From assembly GCA_018716305.1 (NCBI GenBank), contig DVKB01000030.1, positions 99,414 through 163,413 on the forward strand: a DNA stretch of 64,000 nt, read 5' to 3'. Both the position numbers and the translations under genes were made by a program. This document shows positions 19,061 through 28,516 of this stretch, piece after piece. Below the pieces are notes generated by a model. The model searched no databases, was not told where the DNA came from, and saw only the letters and a program-made list of their open reading frames with translations. The first letter of the stretch is position 1. Each line of letters opens with the position of its first letter. The stretch comes from Candidatus Scatomonas merdigallinarum. GTDB lineage: Bacteria; Bacillota; Clostridia; Lachnospirales; Lachnospiraceae.

Positions 19061-19726
19061 ATGGCATATATAGAAGCAAAAGGAATCCACAAAACCTTCG
19101 GAAAAGGGGAGGGAGCGGTGCACGCCCTCCGGGGGGCTTCCCTGTCCGCGGACAAAGGAGAGATGGTGGCGGTAATGGGAAAAAGCGGCTCCGGGAAATC
19201 CACTCTTCTGAATATTATCGGCGGCCTGATGACAATGGATGACGGGGAGTTATATATCGGCGGTGAAAAAGTAGATTTCCGGAAAAAGAAATATCTGCTG
19301 AACTACCGGAGGAAAGAAGTGGGGTTCGTGGTGCAGTATTTTGCCCTGATCGAGGATATGAATATCTATAAAAATGTGTCCCTGCCGTTAAAATATCAGG
19401 GCATGAAGGGGAGAAAAATCCGGGGAAAAACCATGAAAATGCTGAAAAAACTGGGGATCGCCGATAAGGCCAGATCCTATCCTTCCGAACTTTCCGGCGG
19501 GCAGCAGCAGCGGGCGGCCATTGCCAGAGCCCTGGTAAAGGATCCTGCCATTATCCTGGCGGACGAGCCTACGGGCGCCCTGGACGAGGAAACCGGGAAA
19601 GAAGTCATGAGGCTTCTTCAGGAACTGAAGATGAAAGATCGGGTGATCCTTATTGTGACCCACGATGACAAGGTGGCGGAGTACTGCGACCGGACGATTT
19701 ATCTCAGGGACGGAGTTCAGGTATAA
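19061..19726 (+). CDS. ABC transporter ATP-binding protein, LolD/MacB type
   Basis: A 221-residue nucleotide-binding subunit. It has Walker [11 protein letters not shown]-loop [11 protein letters not shown], signature [15 protein letters not shown], Walker [14 protein letters not shown] and the H-loop [11 protein letters not shown]. The short length and [11 protein letters not shown] wording are typical of MacB/LolD-type ATPases that pair with FtsX permeases. ATG 19061 follows GGAGGG. It sits between two permease genes of the same cluster. Confidence 0.95.
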   Translation: MAYIEAKGIHKTFGKGEGAVHALRGASLSADKGEMVAVMGKSGSGKSTLLNIIGGLMTMDDGELYIGGEKVDFRKKKYLLNYRRKEVGFVVQYFALIEDMNIYKNVSLPLKYQGMKGRKIRGKTMKMLKKLGIADKARSYPSELSGGQQQRAAIARALVKDPAIILADEPTGALDEETGKEVMRLLQELKMKDRVILIVTHDDKVAEYCDRTIYLRDGVQV

Positions 19727-19770
19727 GCGGCAGCGTGGAAAAAGAGGTTTCGGAAAAGGGGTGAGAGATT

Positions 19771-21135
19771 TTGCGAAGTGTGTGGGAGGAACTGAAGCAT
19801 AACCTGAAAAAGGGATTTTTTATCAATCTGATCCTGGCGGTCCAGTTCGCGGTGCTGTTCTGGCAGGGAACCAATATTGCCAGCTATTTTCTGGATCTGC
19901 CCACTACGTTCAGCACAGAGAACATACGGGGAGATTCCGCTTACTATTCGCTGCATTACTGGATGAGCAGCGAGGAGGATTACCAGTACGCGGGAAATGT
20001 TTCCGAGAATCCGGATTACGAGTCCAATCAGATCCAGGTGCTGGCGGAGCTGCGCTCGAATCCCGAATATCACTATATGGCTTTTGACGGTACCCAGGGG
20101 CTTATCGCCTATGAAGAGCTGGAGGGCCGGTTCAGCCAGCAGGACCTGCTGGATTTCTACGCGGGTTCCGAATATCCGGGCAGTTTCCGCCCGGAGGAAA
20201 CTCCGCCGGATTCTCTGACATTCTCTATGTCCGGCATGAATCTGCTGGAGGTGAATTGTTTTTCCATAGATCAGGCCGCCATGGAGGAATACCGGTTTCA
20301 GGTTTCAGACGGACAGCTGTTTGGGGAGGAGGATTTTCTGTACCGCTGGGATCAGGAAGAAATTCCGGTTTTGCTGGGCCACGCCTATGGATCGGGCTTT
20401 CAGCCCGGGGATGTGATCCGGGGATTTACCTATTCGATTCCCTGCCGGTTTAGGGTGGTGGGCATCCTGGAGAAAGGAACCGCTTACATCAGCGATATGT
20501 TTGCGGACAATGCCGAGCCGGCCTCGCTGGATTATTCCATGATCGTTCCCTATGTGCTGCTGGAAGAACCGCCCAGGAACTATGAGGAAGAGGGGTTTTC
20601 TGAATTTAACAACAGCAAGGCCCTGGAAGGCATCATTGTAGTGGACGCGGATACGCCCCGTTCGGAGGTAAACGCCATCGCCAGAAAAATCAGCAATCTT
20701 TACGTGGAGCACGGGCTGTATCCGCTGTTTACATCAGAAGCCCCCAGAGGCATGATGCTGTTTAAGACAGAATCCGAAACCACCATGCAGATACTTCTGG
20801 GAGCCAGTGCCATCATGGGAGTAATCAGTATCGCCGGCATCTGCATGAGCATCATCAGCAAGCTGAACCGCAACCTCCAGCGGTACGGCATCGAGATCAT
20901 GAACGGCCAGAATCCCAACTGCATTCTGGGAGCGTTTCTGCTGGAGATCCTGCTGGTCATCGCCGCGGGCCTGATCTTTAACCTCTGGTGGTACCGGATA
21001 GAAATCAGCGTGAACCGGAACTTCTATCTGGTAATCTTCGGCCTGGCCCTGATCTGCGTGGGAATCACCTCCGCCATCTTCATCCGCAGGCTGAGAAAAG
21101 TAGACATCGAAGAAATCCTCAGAAGCGAAGAATAG
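19771..21135 (+). CDS. ABC transporter permease, FtsX-like (second subunit)
   Basis: A 454-residue protein with an N-terminal membrane segment (about 18-38), a large extracytoplasmic domain of ~290 residues and three C-terminal membrane segments. It ends with the FtsX-typical tail RRLRKVDIEEILRSEE. It is longer than the first permease and not obviously related to it in the external domain, so the transporter is probably a heterodimer. The start is TTG 19771 after GGGGTGAG. A terminator-like inverted repeat follows, closing the regulator-kinase-ABC operon. Confidence 0.82.
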   Translation: MRSVWEELKHNLKKGFFINLILAVQFAVLFWQGTNIASYFLDLPTTFSTENIRGDSAYYSLHYWMSSEEDYQYAGNVSENPDYESNQIQVLAELRSNPEYHYMAFDGTQGLIAYEELEGRFSQQDLLDFYAGSEYPGSFRPEETPPDSLTFSMSGMNLLEVNCFSIDQAAMEEYRFQVSDGQLFGEEDFLYRWDQEEIPVLLGHAYGSGFQPGDVIRGFTYSIPCRFRVVGILEKGTAYISDMFADNAEPASLDYSMIVPYVLLEEPPRNYEEEGFSEFNNSKALEGIIVVDADTPRSEVNAIARKISNLYVEHGLYPLFTSEAPRGMMLFKTESETTMQILLGASAIMGVISIAGICMSIISKLNRNLQRYGIEIMNGQNPNCILGAFLLEILLVIAAGLIFNLWWYRIEISVNRNFYLVIFGLALICVGITSAIFIRRLRKVDIEEILRSEE

Positions 21136-21163
21136 CAGCAGGATTTATCCAAAGAATAAAATT

Positions 21164-21244
21164 AAAAAAGAGAAACAGTTGAAAACCCATATCGATTGTG
21201 GTAAACTTTGAAAAAACAAAAGAGGACTGTTTCTCTTTTTTTTT
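21164..21244 (+). terminator. Inverted repeat with T-run after the ABC operon; also carries the carA promoter in its loop
   Basis: AAAGAGAAACAGT (to 21179) is the perfect complement of ACTGTTTCTCTTT (from 21226), followed by more T. A smaller hairpin, AAAAGAG/CTCTTTT near 21217-21238, uses the same 3' arm and would be the compact terminator. The 46-nt loop holds a promoter reading rightward. Confidence 0.6.
21179..21207 (+). promoter_or_regulatory. Probable sigma-A promoter for carAB
   Basis: TTGAAA (21179-21184), 17-bp spacer, TAAACT (21202-21207). A transcript from here would carry a ~255-nt leader that begins with the small AAAAGAG/CTCTTTT hairpin and T-run, an arrangement compatible with attenuation. 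Confidence 0.5.
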
Positions 21245-21266
21245 GCGCGTAGGCAATGAGCCGTGC

Positions 21267-21330
21267 ATCCAGGGAGCGGGGCAGTCCATCAAATGCTCGC
21301 ATTTAGGATGGATTGGCCCGCTTTCTGGAT
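21267..21330 (+). ncRNA. Long hairpin in the carAB leader (candidate cis-acting RNA)
   Basis: The arms 21267-21290 and 21307-21330 pair over 24 positions with one mismatch and three G-U wobbles. Inside, AAATGC pairs with GCATTT around a 2-base loop. G-U tolerance points to RNA rather than DNA function. Downstream, the 15-mer AGGGCGAAGCCCGCG occurs twice (21333-21347 and 21394-21408), with a perfect CGGGCCCC/GGGGCCCG hairpin (21352-21370) between them. It is not a riboswitch class I recognise; it may be a regulatory leader or a dispersed repeat. Confidence 0.5.
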
Positions 21331-21468
21331 ATAGGGCGAAGCCCGCGAGTGCGGGCCCCCGTGGGGCCCGAACTGCACGGCGGGAGGATTCCAAGGGCGA
21401 AGCCCGCGGGCCTGCGCGCCCGGGAAGCAAAAACACAGGGGCAAACAAGGAAAGGACAAGGAGCGAAT

Positions 21469-22542
21469 ATGAAAGCTTTTCTGATTTTGGAAGACGGACA
21501 TGTTTTCACCGGGACCAGCATCGGTTCGCGGAAGGAAATTATCAGTGAGATCGTCTTTAACACTTCAATGACTGGTTACCTGGAGGTCTTAACCGACCCG
21601 TCTTATGCCGGACAGGCTGTCTGCATGACTTACCCCCTGATAGGAAATTATGGAATCTGTTACGAGGATCAGGAATCCCTGCGTCCCTGGCCGGAGGGCT
21701 ACATTGTCCGGGAGCTTTCCCGGATGCCCAGCAACTTCCGGAGCCAGGACACCATTCAGAACTTCCTGAAGCGTTTTGATATTCCCGGTATTGCCGGCAT
21801 CGACACCCGGGCTCTCACCCGGATTCTCCGGGAAGAGGGCACCATGAACGGCATGATTACCACCAACGAGAATTACGACCTGCAGGAGATTCTGCCCAGA
21901 TTAAAGGCTTACCGGACCGGTAAGGTGGTGGAAAAGGTAACCTGCTCCGAGCCGGTGAAATGGAAGGGAACCGGCTATAAAGTGGCCCTGATGGATTTCG
22001 GGGTTAAGAAAAATATTCCCGCGTCCCTGAACAAGAGAGGCTGCCAGGTGACGGTGTATCCGGCGCAGACGCCGGCGGAGGAGATCCTGGCCGCAAGGCC
22101 CGACGGCATCATGCTCTCCAACGGCCCAGGGGATCCCAAGGACTGCGGAGACATCATTAAAGAAGTAAGAAAGCTGTACGACTCCGATGTGCCCATCTTT
22201 GCCATCTGCCTGGGCCACCAGCTCATGGCCCTGGCTACGGGAGCGGATACGAAAAAGCTGAAATACGGCCACCGGGGCGGCAACCATCCGGTGAAGGATC
22301 TGGCCACAGGCCGGGTCTACATTACCTCGCAGAACCACGGCTATGTGGTGGACACCGCTACTCTGGATCCCAAAGTGGCGGAGCCGGCCTTTGTCAATGT
22401 CAACGACGGCACCAACGAGGGACTGCGCTACATCGGCAAAAACATCTTCACCGTCCAGTACCATCCGGAGGCTTCTCCGGGTCCCCAGGATTCGGCGTAT
22501 CTGTTTGACCGGTTTATTGACATGATGGGAGGAAAGAAATAA
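21469..22542 (+). CDS. carA: Carbamoyl phosphate synthase small (glutaminase) subunit
   Basis: A 357-residue subunit. It has the N-terminal CarA domain (FLILEDGHVFTGTSIGS) and the C-terminal class I amidotransferase with nucleophile motif AICLGHQLMALA and the FTVQYHPEASPGP dyad. It hydrolyses glutamine to feed ammonia to CarB, making carbamoyl phosphate for pyrimidines and arginine. The start is ATG 21469 behind AAGGAG; the reading frame stays open upstream but those residues are not CarA. The stop overlaps the carB start (TAATG). Confidence 0.97.
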   Translation: MKAFLILEDGHVFTGTSIGSRKEIISEIVFNTSMTGYLEVLTDPSYAGQAVCMTYPLIGNYGICYEDQESLRPWPEGYIVRELSRMPSNFRSQDTIQNFLKRFDIPGIAGIDTRALTRILREEGTMNGMITTNENYDLQEILPRLKAYRTGKVVEKVTCSEPVKWKGTGYKVALMDFGVKKNIPASLNKRGCQVTVYPAQTPAEEILAARPDGIMLSNGPGDPKDCGDIIKEVRKLYDSDVPIFAICLGHQLMALATGADTKKLKYGHRGGNHPVKDLATGRVYITSQNHGYVVDTATLDPKVAEPAFVNVNDGTNEGLRYIGKNIFTVQYHPEASPGPQDSAYLFDRFIDMMGGKK

Positions 22543-25500
22543 TGCCAAAGAATCCAGACATTAAGAAGGTACTTGTGATCGGCTCCGGCCCCATTGTCAT
22601 CGGACAGGCGGCGGAATTTGACTACGCGGGAACCCAGGCCTGCCGTTCCCTGAAGGAAGAGGGCCTGGAGGTGGTGCTGCTGAACTCCAACCCGGCCACC
22701 ATCATGACGGATAAAGATATCGCGGACCGGGTCTACATTGAGCCTCTGACCGTGGAGGTGGTGGAGCAGCTGATCCTGAAAGAAAAACCGGACAGCGTGC
22801 TGCCCACCCTGGGAGGCCAGGCGGGCCTGAATCTGGCCATGGAGCTGGAGGAGAGAGGCTTCCTGAAGGAAAACAACGTCCGTCTCATCGGAACCACTTC
22901 CTCCACCATCCGCAAAGCGGAGGACCGGCAGGAATTTAAAGATACTATGGAAAAGATCGGGGAGCCGGTGGCGGCTTCTCTGGTGGTGACCAATGTGGAG
23001 GACGGCATCGCCTTTACCAATACCATCGGCTATCCCGTGGTGCTGCGGCCGGCCTACACTCTGGGAGGCAGCGGCGGCGGCATCGCCCACAATGAGGAAG
23101 AGCTGGTGGAGATTCTCTCCAACGGCCTCCGTCTCTCCCGGGTGGGAGAGGTGCTGGTGGAGCGCTGCATCGCCGGCTGGAAAGAGATCGAGTACGAGGT
23201 CATGCGGGATAGCGCCGGCAACTGCATTACGGTCTGCAACATGGAGAACATCGACCCTGTAGGCGTCCACACCGGAGATTCTATCGTGGTGGCTCCCTCC
23301 CAGACCCTGGGAGACAAAGAGTACCAGATGCTCCGTACCTCCGCCCTGAACATTATCAGCGAGCTGGGCATCACCGGCGGCTGCAATGTGCAGTACGCCC
23401 TGAACCCCGACAGCTTTGAATACTGCGTCATCGAGGTAAATCCCCGGGTCAGCCGTTCTTCGGCCCTGGCCTCCAAGGCCACCGGCTACCCCATCGCCAA
23501 GGTGGCGGCCAAGATCGCCCTGGGCTACACCCTGGACGAGATTCCCAACGCCATTACCAAAAAGACTTATGCCAGCTTTGAGCCCATGCTGGACTACTGC
23601 GTGGTGAAGATCCCAAGGCTGCCCTTCGATAAGTTCATCAGCGCCAAGCGGACCCTGACCACTCAGATGAAAGCCACCGGGGAGGTCATGAGTATCTGCA
23701 ATAACTTTGAGGGAGCCCTTATGAAGGCCATCCGCTCCCTGGAGCAGCATGTGGATTCCCTGATGTCCTACGACTTCACCGGCCTTTCGGAGGAAGAACT
23801 CCTGGAGCAGCTGGAGATCGTGGACGATATGCGGATCTGGAGGATCGCCGAGGCAGTGCGCCGGGGCGTTCCCTATGAGAAGATCCATGACCTGACCAAA
23901 ATCGACTGCTGGTTCATTGACAAGATCGCTATTCTGGTGGAGATGGAGCAGTCCCTGCGGACAAAGGAACTGACGGAGGAGCTGCTGCGGGAAGCCAAGA
24001 GAATGGAGTTCCCGGACTATATCATCGCCCGGCTTTCCGGAAAGACCCAGGAGGAGGTCAAAGCCCTGCGGAAGCAGTACAACATTGTGGCCGCCTACAA
24101 GATGGTGGACACCTGCGCCGCGGAGTTCGCCGCCACCACTCCCTACTATTACTCGGTGTACGGCGGGGAAAACGAGGCGGTGCCGGAAAACACCGGTAAG
24201 AAAAAAGTCCTGGTGCTGGGCTCCGGCCCCATCCGCATCGGCCAGGGCATTGAGTTTGACTTCTGCTCCGTGCACTGTACCTGGGCCTTTGCAAAAGAAG
24301 GCTACGAGACCATTATCATCAACAACAACCCGGAGACCGTCAGCACGGACTTCGATATTGCCGACAAGCTGTACTTTGAGCCTCTGACTCCCGAGGATGT
24401 GGAGAATGTGGTAAACAACGAGCATCCCGACGGGGCCGTGGTGCAGTTCGGGGGACAGACCGCCATCAAGCTGACGGAGGCCCTGATCAAAATGGGCGTG
24501 AAGATCCTGGGCACCTCCGCGGAGGATGTGGACGCCGCCGAGGACCGGGAGCTCTTTGACCAGATTCTGCAGAAGTGCGAGATCCCCAGAGCCGCCGGCC
24601 ACACGGTGTTTACCGCCGAGGAAGCCAAGGCGGCGGCCAACCAGCTGGGCTATCCGGTGCTGGTGCGCCCCTCCTACGTGCTGGGAGGCCAGGGCATGCA
24701 GATCGCCATCAACGATGAGGATATCGAGAAATACATCGGCGTCATCAACCGCTACACCCAGGAACATCCCATTCTGGTGGACAAATACCTGGAGGGCAAG
24801 GAGATCGAGGTGGACGCCGTCTGCGACGGGGAGGACATTCTGATCCCCGGCATTATGGAGCATATTGAGCGGGCCGGCATCCATTCCGGGGACAGCATCT
24901 CCGTGTATCCGGCCCAGAGCATCAGCCAGAAGGCCAAGGAAACCATTGAGGAGTACACCAGAAGGCTGGCCCGGTCTCTGCACGTACTGGGCATGATCAA
25001 CATTCAGTTCATCGTGTACCGGGAACAGGTGTATGTGATCGAAGTAAATCCCCGGTCTTCCAGGACCGTGCCCTACATCAGCAAGGTAACGGGCATCCCC
25101 ATTGTGCCCCTGGCCACCCGGGTGATCCTGGGCCACAAGATCCGGGAAATGGGATACACCCCGGGACTGCAGCCGGAGGCGGATTACATCGCCATCAAGA
25201 TGCCGGTGTTCTCCTTTGAAAAGATCCGGGGAGCGGATATCAGCCTGGGACCGGAGATGAAGTCCACAGGAGAGTGCCTGGGTATTGCCAGGACCTTTAA
25301 CGAGGCTCTCTACAAGGCCTTCCTGGGAGCAGGCATTAACCTGCCTAAATATAAAAACATGATTATCACTGTCCGGGACAGCGAGCAGCAGGAGATGCTG
25401 CCGGTGGCCAGGCGGTTTGAACAGCTGGGCTATAAGATCTACGCCACCCGGGGCACTGCCCGGATGCTGCAGGAAAACGGAGTCCACGCCATCCGCACCA

Positions 25501-25751
25501 ATAAGATCGAGCAGGACAGCCCCAACCTTATGGATCTGATCCTGGGGCACAAGATCGATCTGGTCATCGACATTCCGGAGCAGGGGGTGGAGCACGCCAA
25601 AGACGGATTCATCATCCGCCGGAACGCCATCGAGACAGGGGTCAATGTGCTGACTGCCGTGGACACGGCGGAGGCTCTGGTAACCTCTCTGGAAAATACA
25701 GATATCAAAAAACTGGAACTGGTGGATATCGCCACCATCGCCGGAAGGTAA
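22542..25751 (+). CDS. carB: Carbamoyl phosphate synthase large subunit
   Basis: Full length at 1069 residues, with the two homologous synthetase halves. The first starts KKVLVIGSGPIVIGQAAEFD and the second KKVLVLGSGPIRIGQGIEFD at about residue 550. Each has an ATP-grasp domain (VEVNPRVSRSSALASKATGYP; VEVNPRSSRTVPYISKVTG). The C-terminal ~130 residues form the methylglyoxal-synthase-like allosteric domain. It overlaps carA by one base. No other pyrimidine or arginine genes are in the window, so which pathway controls it must be read from the leader. Confidence 0.98.
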   Translation: MPKNPDIKKVLVIGSGPIVIGQAAEFDYAGTQACRSLKEEGLEVVLLNSNPATIMTDKDIADRVYIEPLTVEVVEQLILKEKPDSVLPTLGGQAGLNLAMELEERGFLKENNVRLIGTTSSTIRKAEDRQEFKDTMEKIGEPVAASLVVTNVEDGIAFTNTIGYPVVLRPAYTLGGSGGGIAHNEEELVEILSNGLRLSRVGEVLVERCIAGWKEIEYEVMRDSAGNCITVCNMENIDPVGVHTGDSIVVAPSQTLGDKEYQMLRTSALNIISELGITGGCNVQYALNPDSFEYCVIEVNPRVSRSSALASKATGYPIAKVAAKIALGYTLDEIPNAITKKTYASFEPMLDYCVVKIPRLPFDKFISAKRTLTTQMKATGEVMSICNNFEGALMKAIRSLEQHVDSLMSYDFTGLSEEELLEQLEIVDDMRIWRIAEAVRRGVPYEKIHDLTKIDCWFIDKIAILVEMEQSLRTKELTEELLREAKRMEFPDYIIARLSGKTQEEVKALRKQYNIVAAYKMVDTCAAEFAATTPYYYSVYGGENEAVPENTGKKKVLVLGSGPIRIGQGIEFDFCSVHCTWAFAKEGYETIIINNNPETVSTDFDIADKLYFEPLTPEDVENVVNNEHPDGAVVQFGGQTAIKLTEALIKMGVKILGTSAEDVDAAEDRELFDQILQKCEIPRAAGHTVFTAEEAKAAANQLGYPVLVRPSYVLGGQGMQIAINDEDIEKYIGVINRYTQEHPILVDKYLEGKEIEVDAVCDGEDILIPGIMEHIERAGIHSGDSISVYPAQSISQKAKETIEEYTRRLARSLHVLGMINIQFIVYREQVYVIEVNPRSSRTVPYISKVTGIPIVPLATRVILGHKIREMGYTPGLQPEADYIAIKMPVFSFEKIRGADISLGPEMKSTGECLGIARTFNEALYKAFLGAGINLPKYKNMIITVRDSEQQEMLPVARRFEQLGYKIYATRGTARMLQENGVHAIRTNKIEQDSPNLMDLILGHKIDLVIDIPEQGVEHAKDGFIIRRNAIETGVNVLTAVDTAEALVTSLENTDIKKLELVDIATIAGR

Positions 25752-25763
25752 TTCCTCCGGCGG

Positions 25764-25800
25764 AGCCGGGAGAAAAACAGGTGTTTCTCCCGGCAGTTTT
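25764..25800 (+). terminator. Probable terminator after carB
   Basis: GCCGGGAGAAA pairs with TTTCTCCCGGC, followed by a short, interrupted T stretch (AGTTTTGG). The TATAAT at 25805-25810 just beyond may be the -10 of the uppP promoter. Confidence 0.7.
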
Positions 25801-25838
25801 GGTATATAATGAGACAAGGACAAAACGGAGAAGAGAAA

Positions 25839-26744
25839 ATGGAATTAGTGGAATTCTTTAAGGTAGTGATCCTTGGCATTGTGGAGGGCATCACCGAATG
25901 GCTGCCCATCAGCAGCACCGGCCACCTGGTTCTGATGGATCAGGTGGTGAATCTGGCAGCCAGCGACAGTTTCAAAGAAATGTTTAATGTAGTGATTCAG
26001 CTGGGAGCTATTCTGGCGGTGGTGGTCCTCTATTTTAAAAAGCTGTGGCCCTTCCACAGCCGGCGGCAGGAACCGGCAAAAACCTGGTTCGCCAACCCGG
26101 CCCAGTCCGGAGCGGCGGCAGGCTTCCAGAAATTTGCCGACCGCTATCTCTACATGGATAAGATCGTTATGTGGCTGAAGATCGCCGTGTCCTGCCTGCC
26201 TGCCATTGTCATCGGCCTTCCCCTGGACGATTGGGTGGAGGAGCATATGCACCGGCCGGCGCCCATTGCGGCGATGCTGATTCTCTACGGCGTGCTGTTT
26301 ATTGTCGTTGAAAATTACAATAAACGCAGGACTCCCAGAATCAGAAAGATCAGCCAGATCACCTGGAGGGACGCTCTGCTCATCGGTATTTTTCAGGTGC
26401 TGGCTATTATACCCGGAACCTCCCGCTCCGGAGCAACGATTGTGGGCGGGATTCTCATCGGCATGTCCCGGACCCTGGCGGCGGAGTATACTTTCTATCT
26501 GGCGGTGCCCACCATGCTGGGAGCCTCTGCCATGAAGCTGGTAAAGTTCGGCCTGCATTTTACGCAGACGGAAGCATTGACCCTGATTCTGGGCATGGCG
26601 GTGGCCTTTGTGGTTTCCATCCTGGCTATTAAGTTCCTGATGAGCTACATCAAACGCCATGACTTCAAGGTCTTCGGCTGGTACCGGATCGCCCTGGGCG
26701 CTCTGGTGCTGGTACTGTTTTCCGCAGGATTTTTAAGAGCATAA
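25839..26744 (+). CDS. uppP: Undecaprenyl-diphosphatase UppP (BacA)
   Basis: A 301-residue polytopic membrane enzyme. The two BacA signature motifs are present: EGITEWLPISSTGHL near the N-terminus and PGTSRSGATIVGGIL near residue 200. It dephosphorylates undecaprenyl pyrophosphate so the lipid carrier can be reused in wall synthesis, and it confers bacitracin tolerance. ATG 25839 follows CGGAGAAGAG; an earlier in-frame ATG overlaps the -10 element. The DUF368 gene starts 12 bp after its stop, forming a lipid-carrier recycling pair. Confidence 0.96.
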   Translation: MELVEFFKVVILGIVEGITEWLPISSTGHLVLMDQVVNLAASDSFKEMFNVVIQLGAILAVVVLYFKKLWPFHSRRQEPAKTWFANPAQSGAAAGFQKFADRYLYMDKIVMWLKIAVSCLPAIVIGLPLDDWVEEHMHRPAPIAAMLILYGVLFIVVENYNKRRTPRIRKISQITWRDALLIGIFQVLAIIPGTSRSGATIVGGILIGMSRTLAAEYTFYLAVPTMLGASAMKLVKFGLHFTQTEALTLILGMAVAFVVSILAIKFLMSYIKRHDFKVFGWYRIALGALVLVLFSAGFLRA

Positions 26745-26756
26745 AGGAGGAGCAAT

Positions 26757-27584
26757 GTGGAAATTTTAACGATTATCAAAGGATTCATTATCGGCGGCAG
26801 CATGCTGATTCCCGGAGTCAGCGGCGGCACCATGGCCATGATTCTGAAACTGTACCGGAGACTGATTACATCTATCAGCTCCTTTATGAAACATAAAAAA
26901 GAAAGCGTTCTGTTTCTGCTGCAGTTCTGCATCGGGGCGGGAGCGGCCTGGCTGATTCTGTCCCGGCCTATGGTGGCCTTAAACGGAGCCTTTCCCAAAC
27001 AGATGGCCTGTTTCGTGGTGGGAGCCATTGTGGGCGGGATCCCGGTGATCTACCGGGAGACGAAAGAGACAAAATTCAGCATCTGGAGCGTGGTGTTTCT
27101 GGCCATCGGCCTGGTACTGGTCTTCGGCCTGGCGGCCCTGCCCCGGAACGGATTTGAAAATTCCGGAGCCGGTCTGGGCGGCGTTATGATTCAGTTCCTG
27201 GCGGGTATTCTGGGGGCCCTGGCACTGATCCTGCCCGGAATCTCTTTTTCCTCCATGCTCTATATGATGGGCGTGTATGATTTCATCTGGGGAGCTGTGG
27301 GCAATCGGGACGTTGTGGCCCTGCTGCCCTTCGGCCTGGGCATGATCATCGGCATCCTGTTCCTGACCAAATTTCTGGATGTGGCTATGACCCGGTTCCC
27401 CCACGCTACCTATATGATTATTCTGGGCTTTGTCATAGGCTCGATCTGGGATATATTAAAGGAAATGCCGGCAGCGCCCGCGGGGGTGGAGATTCCTGTC
27501 TGCATCGCCCTGATGGCGGCGGGATTCCTGATTATTTATCTGCTGTCCCGTACGGAGGACAAATACGAAAAAAACAGCCAGTGA
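26757..27584 (+). CDS. DUF368 membrane protein, PopT-like undecaprenyl-phosphate translocase
   Basis: A 275-residue polytopic protein. Its paired motifs [18 protein letters not shown] (N-terminal) and [19 protein letters not shown] (about residues 165-183) are the inverted-repeat PG(V/I)S signatures of DUF368. DUF368 proteins (PopT) were reported to return undecaprenyl phosphate to the inner leaflet. Being co-operonic with uppP, the enzyme that makes that product outside, is strong functional context. The start is GTG 26757 after AAAGGAGGAG. Confidence 0.88.
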   Translation: MEILTIIKGFIIGGSMLIPGVSGGTMAMILKLYRRLITSISSFMKHKKESVLFLLQFCIGAGAAWLILSRPMVALNGAFPKQMACFVVGAIVGGIPVIYRETKETKFSIWSVVFLAIGLVLVFGLAALPRNGFENSGAGLGGVMIQFLAGILGALALILPGISFSSMLYMMGVYDFIWGAVGNRDVVALLPFGLGMIIGILFLTKFLDVAMTRFPHATYMIILGFVIGSIWDILKEMPAAPAGVEIPVCIALMAAGFLIIYLLSRTEDKYEKNSQ

Positions 27585-27615
27585 CAGCAAACCAGGAGGG
27601 GAAGGAGACATACAA

Positions 27616-28197
27616 ATGAAAATTCTGGAAGAGCGGATCAGAAAAGACGGAGTAGTGAAAGCGGGAAATGTGCTGAAGGTGGACAGTTTTCTCAACCATC
27701 AGATGGATGTGGAGCTGTTTAATGAGATGGGCCGGGAATTTAAACGTCTGTTCGCGGACCGGCCCATTAACAAGATCCTTACGATTGAAGCCTCGGGCAT
27801 CGGCATCGCCTGCATTGTAGCCCAGCATTTCCAGGTGCCGGTGGTTTTCGCGAAAAAAACTCAGAGCATCAATATCGACGGAGAGGTGTACACCACCAAG
27901 ATTGAATCCTTTACCCACAAGCGGGTATACGATGTAATCGTTTCCAAAAAGTACATCGGGCCGGAGGATCATATTCTGATTATCGACGATTTCCTGGCCA
28001 ACGGCTGCGCGGTCCAGGGGCTGATTAACCTGATCCGGGACGCGGGAGCCACGGTAGAGGGAGTGGGCATTGCCATTGAAAAGGGCCAGCAGGCCGGCGG
28101 CAGAATGCTGAGGGACCAGGGAATCCGGGTGGAATCCCTGGCCATCATAGACAGTATGGACGACGCTGCCGGAGAGATCGTGTTCCGGCAAAACTGA
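27616..28197 (+). CDS. xpt: Xanthine phosphoribosyltransferase
   Basis: A 193-residue type I phosphoribosyltransferase, length and sequence typical of Xpt. It starts [18 protein letters not shown] and has [13 protein letters not shown] and the PRPP-binding loop [11 protein letters not shown]. It salvages xanthine to XMP. It follows the DUF368 gene by 31 bp, probably in the same transcript. No purine riboswitch fits in that gap, unlike many Firmicutes xpt genes. Confidence 0.95.
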   Translation: MKILEERIRKDGVVKAGNVLKVDSFLNHQMDVELFNEMGREFKRLFADRPINKILTIEASGIGIACIVAQHFQVPVVFAKKTQSINIDGEVYTTKIESFTHKRVYDVIVSKKYIGPEDHILIIDDFLANGCAVQGLINLIRDAGATVEGVGIAIEKGQQAGGRMLRDQGIRVESLAIIDSMDDAAGEIVFRQN

Positions 28198-28200
28198 GAG

Positions 28201-28467
28201 TCAGCAGTTCCCCGGGGGCTTCGGCGGGGGAGGAGGCGGCGGAATCTCCACCAGGATAATGTCTTCCCCGATCTGACAGATGCGTTCCCAGGGAATGACA
28301 ATGTCGTTTTCCCGTCCCAGAAGGCCGCAGAATCTGGCGGCTCCCGGGACGATCAGAGCAGTGATCCGGCCGGTGCGGCTGTTGAATTCCACATCCGCCG
28401 GACAGCCCATGGAACTGCAGGTGCAGATGTTGATAATTTCCTTCTGCTTCAGATCAATGAGGCGCAT
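28201..28467 (-). CDS. ymxH: YlmC/YmxH family PRC-barrel protein
   Basis: An 88-residue protein with a PRC-barrel pattern: MRLIDLKQKEIINI, then GCPADVEFNSRTGRI, then DIVIPWERICQIGEDIILVE. It matches the YlmC/YmxH sporulation-associated family. The C-terminus is a run of prolines ending in KPPGNC, which is unusual for the family and possibly a disordered extension. It is divergent from nrdR with 49 bp between the starts and convergent with xpt. The ribosome site is AAGGGG. Confidence 0.85.
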   Translation of the reverse strand: MRLIDLKQKEIINICTCSSMGCPADVEFNSRTGRITALIVPGAARFCGLLGRENDIVIPWERICQIGEDIILVEIPPPPPPPKPPGNC

Positions 28468-28516
28468 GGGAACCCCTTTTTTTTAAGTATATGATGGATG
28501 GGAGGCCAGATAGAAG

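Noticed and set aside
21267..21290. PyrR-binding-loop-like sequence (ATCCAGGGAG) in the carA leader
   Set aside because: Only partial similarity, and the bases are the arm of a longer hairpin; insufficient to call PyrR control.
22428..25823. 1131-codon open frame antisense to carB
   Set aside because: Arises from the GC-rich codon bias of carB; His/Gln-rich product with no family pattern.
27585..27615. Purine riboswitch before xpt
   Set aside because: The gap is only 31 bp, too short for the aptamer.
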